Source: an uncultured Eubacteriales bacterium (lineage in GTDB: Bacteria; Bacillota; Clostridia; Eubacteriales; Anaerofustaceae). From it: a stretch of 19,126 nucleotides of DNA. The stretch lies in assembly GCA_902796565.1 (NCBI GenBank), contig CADBPP010000292.1, positions 1 through 19,126 on the forward strand, in the 5' to 3' direction. The notes below the pieces were generated by a model, which worked only from the letters and a program-made list of their open reading frames with translations, had not been told where the DNA came from and ran no database searches. Below are positions 1 to 6,848 of this stretch, one piece after another. A program made the translations under genes and the position numbers. Each line of letters begins with the position of its first letter. Position 1 is the first letter of the stretch.

Positions 1-276
1 ATCATCGAACCCATGCTGGAGAGGATGGACATCTCGCCCTGGCTCACGGAGGGCATCGAGGGAGTCAGCGCCGGAGGCGAGTCCGGGGAGGCTGCCCGGC
101 CCTGCGACTTCAGCTGGATAGTATCCCTGAGAGATCAGTGCGCCGCGGCGAAGATCCCCTTCTTCTTTCATCAGACAGGGGCCAACTTCATAAAGGACGG
201 GAAAACCTACCGCATCCCCCGCAGGCTCCAGCATTCCCAGGCAAGGCGGGCAAATGTGGATTATGACGGCAGCTGA
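1..276 (+). CDS. DUF5131 (phage Gp37/Gp68-like) family protein, 3' part
   Basis: The reading frame is open from the first base of the window and stops with TGA at 274-276, so only the C-terminal 91 residues are present and the true start lies upstream. The segment contains GVSAGGESGEAARPCD, a tryptophan-containing linker, then FFFHQTGANFIKDGK and RIPRRLQHSQAR. This order is characteristic of the C-terminus of DUF5131, also named phage Gp37/Gp68 family. These proteins resemble radical-SAM-like folds, but their biochemical role is not established to my knowledge. The gene is followed directly by a strong terminator, so it is the last gene of its transcript. The family call is from remembered motifs and is fairly secure; function is unknown. 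Confidence 0.8.
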   Translation: MIEPMLERMDISPWLTEGIEGVSAGGESGEAARPCDFSWIVSLRDQCAAAKIPFFFHQTGANFIKDGKTYRIPRRLQHSQARRANVDYDGS

Positions 277-279
277 GTT

Positions 280-308
280 AAAGAGTAACGAAAACGTTAC
301 TCTTTTTT
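280..308 (+). terminator. Rho-independent terminator after the DUF5131 gene
   Basis: AAAGAGTAACG (280-290) pairs perfectly with CGTTACTCTTT (295-305) across an AAAA loop, and the 3' arm runs into a T-rich tract. It lies four bases after the stop codon. Confidence 0.9.
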
Positions 309-326
309 CTGTATGAAGGATATTTA

Positions 327-355
327 TTGATAATTATAGGGCCCTGTGACACAAT
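327..355 (+). promoter_or_regulatory. Candidate sigma-A promoter for the 49-residue ORF
   Basis: TTGATA (327-332, 5/6 match to -35) and CACAAT (350-355, 4/6 match to -10) are separated by 17 bases. They lie just after the preceding terminator and upstream of the small ORF at 413. Confidence 0.4.
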
Positions 356-412
356 GGCATCAGAAAAGCGCGCTTCATTATTGGAGGAAAGCTCCGGAAA
401 GAGGTTATTGAG

Positions 413-562
413 ATGACGGAACTTCAGGCATTGAAGATCATGGGATTTCTGAGCGTATTCATGCGCATAGGCATGTGGGTCGTACTGCTCGCGGCGGCGG
501 ACTGGGGAATAAAGGCATACCGCCGCATCCGCAGGGGGGTACACTGCCGCAGAGCCTTCTGA
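413..562 (+). CDS. Small single-pass membrane protein, 49 residues, unrecognised
   Basis: ATG at 413 opens a 49-codon frame ending in TGA at 560-562. A purine-rich GGAAAGAGG segment (397-405) lies about 7 bases upstream and can serve as a ribosome binding site. The predicted protein has an N-terminal stretch with methionines, one hydrophobic helix (about residues 10-30, including GMWVVLLAAADW) and a strongly basic tail (RRIRRGVHCRRAF) that should sit in the cytoplasm. The ORF sits alone between a terminator and the next promoter, with its own promoter candidate. I recognise no family. It could be a real membrane miniprotein or a chance frame; the arrangement of promoter, binding site and hydrophobic-plus-basic design favours a gene. 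Confidence 0.45.
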   Translation: MTELQALKIMGFLSVFMRIGMWVVLLAAADWGIKAYRRIRRGVHCRRAF

Positions 563-569
563 ACGGGGG

Positions 570-598
570 TTTTCTTTTGCTTCCTCCTGTAGTATAAT
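570..598 (+). promoter_or_regulatory. Promoter of the two-gene membrane cassette
   Basis: A perfect TATAAT -10 box lies at 593-598, with a weak -35 (TTTTCT, 570-575) 17 bases upstream. The next gene starts at 631 after a GGGAGG binding site at 619-624. Confidence 0.5.
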
Positions 599-630
599 GG
601 ATATGGTCGAATAAAGCCGGGAGGAAAAGA

Positions 631-1134
631 ATGAAAAGAAAACTTAAGGATATCTGGTCCAGGGGGTGGTTCATCATCCCGATCGTCATCTTTGTCGTAA
701 TGGTCGCTTTGGGACTCGATGTCCTGGTGCAGCGGAGCCGTTTCAAGGGAGTGATGTTCGACATGGCATACTCCATAGCGTATTCCGAGGAAAACAACTC
801 CGCCCTCAGCGTCACCGACGGGGGAGACGTGATACTCCTAGATCCCTATAACATCGACTGCATCTACAACCAGATCCTCACCGCCAAGTACGCGGGAAGG
901 GGCAGAAAGGACAGCCCCGTCTCCGGTGAGATATTCATAGACTTCGGGAATGATACCTCCCTGAGACTGTATATCTGCGATGACGGCGTAGTATGCATGG
1001 ATTACAAAGGGCAGAAATCATCGGGATGCTACCGCCTTGGAAAGGACGCCAATTTCGGCGACTTCGTCAGGCTGTGCTCCCCTGAGGGCACGGGCCATCC
1101 CAACAAGGTGATAGGGTCGGGAGCGGCCAGGTAA
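631..1134 (+). CDS. Membrane-anchored protein with extracytoplasmic domain, unrecognised
   Basis: This is a 167-residue protein with ATG at 631, six bases after GGGAGG (619-624). The N-terminus is basic (MKRKLK), followed by one hydrophobic helix at about residues 12-34 (containing FIIPIVIFVVMVALGL). The positive-inside rule then places residues 38-167 outside the membrane. There is no lipobox or clear cleavage site, so it is probably an anchored rather than secreted protein. The outer part is a mixed soluble domain rich in beta-type patterns (GDVILLDPY, GEIFIDFG, LRLYICDDGVVCMDYKG) with four cysteines. I recognise no domain. The next gene starts one base after its stop, so the two are almost certainly co-translated and may form a complex. 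Confidence 0.7.
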   Translation: MKRKLKDIWSRGWFIIPIVIFVVMVALGLDVLVQRSRFKGVMFDMAYSIAYSEENNSALSVTDGGDVILLDPYNIDCIYNQILTAKYAGRGRKDSPVSGEIFIDFGNDTSLRLYICDDGVVCMDYKGQKSSGCYRLGKDANFGDFVRLCSPEGTGHPNKVIGSGAAR

Positions 1135-1135
1135 A

Positions 1136-1681
1136 GTGAGGATCGACAAGTATGCTTCCGACTGGAGGCTCGAAAACGAGGAGAAGAACGGAAAGGTCAG
1201 GACCGTCACGGTATACAGGGGGGATCACCACCACTTCAGCTTTCCGGAAAAGGCCGCGTCCTACCGCATCAGGGCTGCCCTCGCAGTGATCATACTGATA
1301 GCCACGGCGATAGGAAGCGTCTTTTTCAGGATAGACACCTTCCGTACCTGGTACGCCAACATGCCCTTCTACATAAGCATGTTCTTCCTGCTGTTCCTCT
1401 CGGACAGCGTTAACCGCTTCATCCGCTCGGAGGACGGAAAGATCATCAGGGAGGACGCTGACAAGATCTATTCGAGATACATGATCGATTCCTTCCTCGG
1501 ACTGTTTTTCGTGTGTGCCTCGCTGATCGGCTGCATCGCCTCCGTCATAACGAAAAAGACCATGAGCGCTCCCGACTGGGGGTTCGCCGCCGTCGTCATC
1601 GCCCATATCGTGATCTATGTATATCTGCTGGTACACAAGGACTGTGTCATGACGGAGAAAAATGCCGCTGAAAAAGAATAA
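1136..1681 (+). CDS. Four-helix integral membrane protein, unrecognised
   Basis: A GTG start at 1136 lies one base after the TAA stop of the preceding gene, so translation is likely coupled. The 181-residue product begins with a charged cytoplasmic segment (residues 1-43, with an HHH run at 31-33). Four hydrophobic helices follow at about 45-66, 75-92, 117-138 and 149-168, and the tail is charged. The loop between helices 2 and 3 (RFIRSEDGKIIREDADKIY) is strongly charged. I recognise no family or catalytic motif. Together with the gene at 631 it forms a two-gene transcript ending at the terminator at 1693. A membrane-bound sensor, transporter subunit or envelope factor would all fit; no function is assigned. 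Confidence 0.7.
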   Translation: MRIDKYASDWRLENEEKNGKVRTVTVYRGDHHHFSFPEKAASYRIRAALAVIILIATAIGSVFFRIDTFRTWYANMPFYISMFFLLFLSDSVNRFIRSEDGKIIREDADKIYSRYMIDSFLGLFFVCASLIGCIASVITKKTMSAPDWGFAAVVIAHIVIYVYLLVHKDCVMTEKNAAEKE

Positions 1682-1692
1682 AAAAAATTGAC

Positions 1693-1720
1693 AGACCCTT
1701 GATTCTTTAGGGTCTTTCTT
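1693..1720 (+). terminator. Terminator after the membrane cassette
   Basis: AGACCCT (1693-1699) and AGGGTCT (1709-1715) pair across a 9-base loop, followed by TTCTT. It lies 12 bases after the stop codon. Confidence 0.75.
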
Positions 1721-1721
1721 A

Positions 1722-1750
1722 TTGTTTCTAAAGAAGAATTAATATATAAT
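1722..1750 (+). promoter_or_regulatory. oppA promoter
   Basis: TTGTTT (1722-1727) and a perfect TATAAT (1745-1750) are spaced by 17 bases. Transcription would start near 1757, giving a leader of about 58 bases before oppA. Confidence 0.65.
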
Positions 1751-1759
1751 GAGTCCGTA

Positions 1760-1780
1760 TGTGCGCAGTATATCCGCACA
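1760..1780 (+). promoter_or_regulatory. Inverted repeat at the oppA transcription start (operator or leader hairpin)
   Basis: TGTGCG (1760-1765) and CGCACA (1775-1780) are exact inverted copies with 9 bases between. The repeat begins only a few bases after the predicted start site. It could be a repressor operator, or a 5' hairpin that protects the abundant binding-protein mRNA. Confidence 0.4.
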
Positions 1781-1814
1781 CAAATATTTATTATCCAATT
1801 AGGAGGAAAATTAA

Positions 1815-4046
1815 ATGAAAGGCAAGAAGTTACTTGCAGTAGTTCTTGTGCTTTGCCTTATCGTTGGTACTCTGGCTGGATGCGGAAAGGGATCAAAGGA
1901 CACTTTCGTTGTCGGTTATGATCACTTCTCCGGGAAGTTCAGCCCGTTCTTTGCTACCACAGCATACGATCAGGACGTTGCCAGCATGACCCAGGTATCA
2001 CTTCTCGGTTATGACAGAGAAGGCGCCATGGTCCTCAACGGCATCGAAGGCGAGACAAGAAGCTACAACGGCACCGACTACCTGTATACAGGAATAGCCG
2101 ACTGCACGATCACACAGAATCTTGACGAGGCCGGAAACGTTACCAGCGTTGTGTATGACCTCAAGATGAGAGACGACATCAAGTTCTCCGACGGAACCCC
2201 CGCCACCATCGATGACGCCATCTTCTCACTGTACGTGCTGTGCGACCCGACTTATGACGGATCATCCACTTTCTATGCACTGCCCATCGTAGGTATGAAC
2301 GAGTACCGTTCAGGCATGGATTCCCTGGCCAACATGCTGCTCGCAGCAGGTATGGACAACACGGATTTCACTTACTGGACCGAAGAGGATCAGGCCACAT
2401 TCTGGGCTGAGTACAAGGAAGTATTCGTTCAGGGCATCATTGATTACCTGGTAAGCAAGGGATACAACGCAGCTGATGATTCCATCGCAGCAAAGATGAA
2501 GAACTGGGGATTCGAAGTTCCTGAGACTGCCACCAATACCGAAGTATTCGATCTCATGGTGGAAGCTTACGGCGGAGATGCCGCAGCGATGATGAAGGCT
2601 GAGACATCCGGAATGGAGAGCATTGACGACAAGTGGACCGTCGGTATCGAGACCGGAGAGTCCGCACCCAACATCGCCGGTGTCCAGAAGGTCAACGACT
2701 ATGAAATGACCATCACCATGACTGAGTTCAGCGCCAAGGCCATCTATGAGATGGGCATCACCGTCGCTCCTCTCCACTACTATGGATCCACCGAGCTGTA
2801 TGACTATGACAACAACCAGTTCGGATTCGTAAAGGGCGACCTTTCAAGTGTAAAGGCAAAGACCGGAGCACCTCTCGGAGCAGGCCCCTACAAGTTCGTT
2901 TCCTATGAGAACGGAGTCGTTTCATTCGAAGCCAACGAGAATTACTGGGACGGAGTACCCAAGACAAAGTATGTCAAGTTCCAGGAGATCACCCAGAACG
3001 CTGATAAGGTTTCCGGTATCGTTTCCGGTACCCTGGATATCTCAGATCCTTCAGTCACCGCCTCCATCGTTGACGCCATCAAGGAAGCCAACAAGGGCGA
3101 GATGACCGGCAAGGTAATCACCTACAAGGCAGTCGACAACAACGGTTACGGATACATCGGAATCAATGCCGAGAACGTAAAGGTCGGCAACACCATCGAC
3201 AGCTATGAGTCCAAGTGCCTCAGAAAGGCCCTGGCGACCCTGCTGGCTGTTTACCGTAACACAGTTATCAACTCCTACTACGGAGAGAGAGCTACTGTTA
3301 TCCAGTATCCTATCTCCAACACTTCATGGGCTGCTCCTCGTCCCAACGACGAAGGATATCAGCTCGCATTCTCCGTTGACGTAGACGGCAATCCCATCTA
3401 CACCGACGACATGACCGAAGAGCAGAAGTACGACGCAGCCCTCCAGGCAGCGATCGGATTCCTCAAGGCAGCAGGCTACACCTGGGATGAGGCTGAGGGC
3501 AAGTTCACAGCAGCACCCGAGGGAGCAAGAATGGCTTATGAAGCGATCATTCCTGCTGACGGTATCGGAGACCATCCTGCATACGGTATCCTGACCAACA
3601 CCAAGAACGCTCTCCAGAGCATCGGTCTTGATCTGGACATCAACGACCCCGCAGACAGCAACGTCCTCTGGGACAAGCTCGACGCCAACACCCAGGATAT
3701 CTGGGCAGCAGCATGGGGCAGCGCACTGGATCCCGATATGACTCAGGTCTATCACTCCAGCAATGCTGACGGAAAGGGAACCACTTCCAACCACTACAAC
3801 ATCAAGGACGCTACACTCGACCAGTACATGGCTGACGCTCTGAAGAGCGACAACACAGCCTACAGAAAGAGCATCTACAAGGAATGCCTTGAGATCATCA
3901 TCGACTGGGCAGTGGAGATCCCGACATACCAGAGACAGAACTGCTTCGTATTCTCCACCGAAAGAATCAACATCGATTCTCTCCCGCAGGATATGACACC
4001 GTACTGGACATGGATCAACGGAGTTGACAAGATCGAACTGAAATAA
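1815..4046 (+). CDS. oppA: Peptide ABC transporter substrate-binding lipoprotein (SBP family 5)
   Basis: This is the extracytoplasmic receptor of the importer encoded downstream. ATG 1815 follows AGGAGG (1801-1806) at 8 bases. The N-terminus is a type II signal peptide (MKGKK, hydrophobic core) with lipobox LAGC; Cys23 would be lipidated, anchoring the protein to the membrane. SBP_bac_5 features include FSDGTPATIDDAIFS (residues 125-139), GAGPYKFVSY (355-364) and NENYWDGVPK (374-383). At 743 residues it is well over the 500-600 usual for OppA/DppA. The extra length includes a helical acidic segment at about residues 164-285, inserted before the GVQKVNDYEMTITM strand. Its substrate could be peptides, or another ligand of this receptor family, which also covers nickel and sugars. 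The symbol states family membership and operon position, not proven specificity. Confidence 0.92.
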   Translation: MKGKKLLAVVLVLCLIVGTLAGCGKGSKDTFVVGYDHFSGKFSPFFATTAYDQDVASMTQVSLLGYDREGAMVLNGIEGETRSYNGTDYLYTGIADCTITQNLDEAGNVTSVVYDLKMRDDIKFSDGTPATIDDAIFSLYVLCDPTYDGSSTFYALPIVGMNEYRSGMDSLANMLLAAGMDNTDFTYWTEEDQATFWAEYKEVFVQGIIDYLVSKGYNAADDSIAAKMKNWGFEVPETATNTEVFDLMVEAYGGDAAAMMKAETSGMESIDDKWTVGIETGESAPNIAGVQKVNDYEMTITMTEFSAKAIYEMGITVAPLHYYGSTELYDYDNNQFGFVKGDLSSVKAKTGAPLGAGPYKFVSYENGVVSFEANENYWDGVPKTKYVKFQEITQNADKVSGIVSGTLDISDPSVTASIVDAIKEANKGEMTGKVITYKAVDNNGYGYIGINAENVKVGNTIDSYESKCLRKALATLLAVYRNTVINSYYGERATVIQYPISNTSWAAPRPNDEGYQLAFSVDVDGNPIYTDDMTEEQKYDAALQAAIGFLKAAGYTWDEAEGKFTAAPEGARMAYEAIIPADGIGDHPAYGILTNTKNALQSIGLDLDINDPADSNVLWDKLDANTQDIWAAAWGSALDPDMTQVYHSSNADGKGTTSNHYNIKDATLDQYMADALKSDNTAYRKSIYKECLEIIIDWAVEIPTYQRQNCFVFSTERINIDSLPQDMTPYWTWINGVDKIELK

Positions 4047-4078
4047 TTCAGATTGAACTGAATCAGCTTCAAAAGTCT

Positions 4079-4114
4079 AAGCAAGAGTCTGCAATTTTTA
4101 CAGACTCTTGCTTT
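4079..4114 (+). terminator. Hairpin between oppA and oppB (attenuator or mRNA stabiliser)
   Basis: AAGCAAGAGTCTG (4079-4091) pairs with CAGACTCTTGCTT (4101-4113), 13 perfect base pairs around a 9-base loop. Only three T residues follow, so termination should be partial. Such hairpins are known to keep binding-protein transcripts more abundant than those of the permease genes. Confidence 0.75.
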
Positions 4115-4150
4115 AGTACTGTTATATCTATTCCAGGAGAATACATAAAA

Positions 4151-5140
4151 ATGCTAAAGTTTATCACAAAAAGGCTTCTGATGGGGATACTTATCCTGGT
4201 TCTGGCTATGTTCCTCGTCTATCTTCTTATATACAATCTGCCTACGAGCTATATCGAAAAGACAGCCAGAGAACTGGCGTCTAAACCCGGCAGCCGTCCC
4301 TATACGGAATGGCTCGATGTCCTGAATGCCCAGTACGGCCTCAGCGACAACCCCGTCACCGGTTTTCTCACGTGGTGCTCCCACGCGGTGAGGGGAAATT
4401 TCGGTGACAGCTGGCTGTGGACGATCCCGGTGACCGAAAAGTTCAAGGAGGTCATCTGGAATTCCTTCTGGCTCGGCCTTGCCGCCTTCATACTGGAGGC
4501 TGCCATCGCCATACCTCTGGGAGTGCTGGCTGCGACAAAGCAGTATTCTGCGACAGACTACACCATCACGGTACTGTCGCTCATCGGCATATCTATGCCC
4601 ACATTCTTCGTGGCAACGGTCTTCAAAATGATCTTTGCCGTGCATCTCGGCTGGTTCGACCCCTACGGAATGGAAAACGCCAGGATCCACGCGACCCTTC
4701 CTCCCTTCGGCCAGTTTATGGATACGCTTGCTCACTTCGTACTTCCGTGCATGACATTGGTCGCCATCGGAATAGGAAGTTTAATGAGATACACCAGGAC
4801 CAACACCCTGGAAGTCCTCAACGCCGATTACATCCGCACCGCGAGGGCGAAGGGACTTCCCGAGAAGAAGGTCATCGGTTACCATGCATTCAGAAACACC
4901 CTTATACCCATCGTGACCATCCTCGGAAACAGCCTTCCCGGACTTTTCTCGGGAGCTCTCATCACCGAGACGCTGTTTTCCATAAGGGGCATCGGATATA
5001 TCTCCTACTATTCAATGATCCAGGGAGATATACCCTTCACGATGTTCTATCTGGCATTTTCATCGATTCTGACCATCCTCGGCACGCTGATAGCGGACAT
5101 CCTCTACGCAGTTGTGGATCCGAGGGTAAGGGTCAATTAA
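4151..5140 (+). CDS. oppB: Peptide ABC transporter permease, OppB type
   Basis: This 329-residue protein is the first of the two membrane subunits of the importer. The N-terminal helix (about residues 9-29, LLMGILILVLAMFLVYLLIY) and the PxSxxE-like stretch after it are typical of OppB/DppB. Five more hydrophobic segments follow. The cytoplasmic coupling loop that docks on the ATPases is visible as ADYIRTARAKGLPEKKVIGYH followed by RNTLIPIVT (roughly residues 225-256), the BPD_transp_1 EAA motif. The C-terminus ends with the usual LYAVVDPRVRV. ATG 4151 is preceded by AGGAGA (4135-4140), 10 bases away. The length is normal for the family. It lies after the hairpin that follows oppA, so its level probably depends on read-through. 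The next gene begins 10 bases after its stop. Confidence 0.92.
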   Translation: MLKFITKRLLMGILILVLAMFLVYLLIYNLPTSYIEKTARELASKPGSRPYTEWLDVLNAQYGLSDNPVTGFLTWCSHAVRGNFGDSWLWTIPVTEKFKEVIWNSFWLGLAAFILEAAIAIPLGVLAATKQYSATDYTITVLSLIGISMPTFFVATVFKMIFAVHLGWFDPYGMENARIHATLPPFGQFMDTLAHFVLPCMTLVAIGIGSLMRYTRTNTLEVLNADYIRTARAKGLPEKKVIGYHAFRNTLIPIVTILGNSLPGLFSGALITETLFSIRGIGYISYYSMIQGDIPFTMFYLAFSSILTILGTLIADILYAVVDPRVRVN

Positions 5141-5150
5141 GGAGGGCGTC

Positions 5151-6836
5151 ATGGGAAACATCAATGATGAACTGAAAAGACGTGAAGCCCTCGAGGACAG
5201 CGACAACAACGGCATCCCCGATGGGGAGGAGACCATCGCGCTGGACGATACCCAGCGTCTGAAGGTGCTCAGCCCGGGACAGCTGGTATGGAAGAGATTC
5301 ATCCGCAACAAGCTGGCCATCATCGGCTCCTGCATACTGATCTTCATGTTCCTGTTCTCGTTCGTGGGGCCTCTTTTGTACCCCTACGGCCAGACCCAGA
5401 TCTTCAACAAGTATGATGCGCTGGTACTGGACTACGCCATCGCCACCGAGCGTACGGAATTCACCGCCTACGCCATAGGCGACACCTCCGGTGTATCCGT
5501 GTCCGACAAGAACATGGCAAAGGCATACATAGAGGAGACCCTCGTGCCTCAGAACCTGGAGATCTACAAGATGCCCAGGACCGATTACACCATCGCCCAC
5601 AAGGCCTACAACATCTACGTCATGTACCGTGACGGAGCCCCGGACGAGCCCCTGTTCATGTATTCGACCTACGTCATCGACACATTCAAAACAGGGATGA
5701 ACCTTAAGGATTCCTTCAGGATCGCGGCCCTCACATCCATGATGAACGGCTCGATGACCTTCGAGGACGAGGGGAAGAGCTACCGCATCGTCCAGGAAGA
5801 GGACAATATGGTGGTCTATGAGGACGGCGCAGAGGAACCCTTCGGAGTCCTCACCACCTTCGTGGTGCGCCGCTACAGCGGACAGGACACCCTGGATTTC
5901 GATTTCAAGCTTCTGGTGGCAGGCCTTGCGGAGGAGATGGAGGAAAAAGGCCTCAAGGAGACCAGTTTCACTTACATGCTGCCGAAGCTGGATGAGAACG
6001 GAGAATACATGAAGGATGAGAACGGCAACATAACCCCCGTTGAGACGGAGCTGTTCATCACCCTCAAGGCGAACAACTACGTCATCACCTGCGAGCAGGT
6101 GACGTTCCTGATCGATACGTACGCCAAACCCAGCAAGACCCATATCTTCGGCACCGACGCCGATGGAATGGACGTCTTCGCCAGGATGATGTTCGGCGGA
6201 AGGATCTCCCTTATCGTCGGCTTCGTGGTGGTCATCATAGAGACCATCCTCGGAGTCATCATGGGAGGCATCGCCGGATATTTCGGAGGATGGGTCGATA
6301 CCCTGATCATGAGACTGGTGGATGTGTTCTACTGCATTCCTTCCATGCCCATCATGATCATTCTGGGAAGCCTCTTCGATTCCCTGAGGATGACGCCCTA
6401 CGTCAGACTCATGTGGCTCATGGCGGTCCTCGGTATCCTCGGATGGTCCGGTGTGGCCAGGATGGTCCGCGGACAGATCCTTTCCCTGAGGGAGCAGGAA
6501 TTCATGATGGCTGCGGAAGCTACCGGACTTAGGGTGTCCAGCAGGATCTTCAAGCACCTGGTGCCCAACGTCATGCCTCAGCTGATCGTTACCGCGACAG
6601 CGGGCCTCGGCGGAGTCATCCTGACAGAGTCCACCCTGTCCTTCCTGGGACTGGGCGTGAAGCATCCTCTGGCGACATGGGGCACCATGATCAACTCTGT
6701 GTCCGACTACGCCAGCATGATCAACTATGTGTACATCTGGCTGCCCGTGGGCATTCTGATCTGCACCACGGTCATTGCGTTCAACTTCGTGGGCGACGGT
6801 CTGAGAGACGCGTTCGATCCCAAGATGAAGAGGTAA
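5151..6836 (+). CDS. oppC: Peptide ABC transporter permease, OppC type, with large extracytoplasmic insertion
   Basis: This is the second membrane subunit. ATG 5151 follows AAGGAGGG. At 561 residues it is nearly twice the usual ~300. The first helix is at about residues 54-77. The family landmark HIFGTDADGMDVFARMM (331-347) appears only after about 245 extra residues (82-328) that should lie outside the membrane. The rest is typical: helices from 351 on, the EAA coupling loop EFMMAAEATGLRVSSRIFKH (450-469), LTESTLSFLGLGV (491-503) and the terminal GDGLRDAFDPKMKR. The insertion has no obvious helix of its own and alternates charged and beta-like segments. The cytoplasmic N-terminus contains DSDNNGIPDGEE (16-27), a near-perfect calcium-loop pattern like those of EF-hand or thrombospondin type 3 repeats. 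There is no frameshift: the frame is open throughout and codon use is uniform. Confidence 0.92.
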   Translation: MGNINDELKRREALEDSDNNGIPDGEETIALDDTQRLKVLSPGQLVWKRFIRNKLAIIGSCILIFMFLFSFVGPLLYPYGQTQIFNKYDALVLDYAIATERTEFTAYAIGDTSGVSVSDKNMAKAYIEETLVPQNLEIYKMPRTDYTIAHKAYNIYVMYRDGAPDEPLFMYSTYVIDTFKTGMNLKDSFRIAALTSMMNGSMTFEDEGKSYRIVQEEDNMVVYEDGAEEPFGVLTTFVVRRYSGQDTLDFDFKLLVAGLAEEMEEKGLKETSFTYMLPKLDENGEYMKDENGNITPVETELFITLKANNYVITCEQVTFLIDTYAKPSKTHIFGTDADGMDVFARMMFGGRISLIVGFVVVIIETILGVIMGGIAGYFGGWVDTLIMRLVDVFYCIPSMPIMIILGSLFDSLRMTPYVRLMWLMAVLGILGWSGVARMVRGQILSLREQEFMMAAEATGLRVSSRIFKHLVPNVMPQLIVTATAGLGGVILTESTLSFLGLGVKHPLATWGTMINSVSDYASMINYVYIWLPVGILICTTVIAFNFVGDGLRDAFDPKMKR

Positions 6837-6848
6837 GGAGGTTTTGTT

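Noticed and set aside
278..544. Minus-strand frame of 88 codons over the left intergenic region
   Set aside because: It runs through the terminator and the small plus-strand ORF, and has no binding site or recognisable content.
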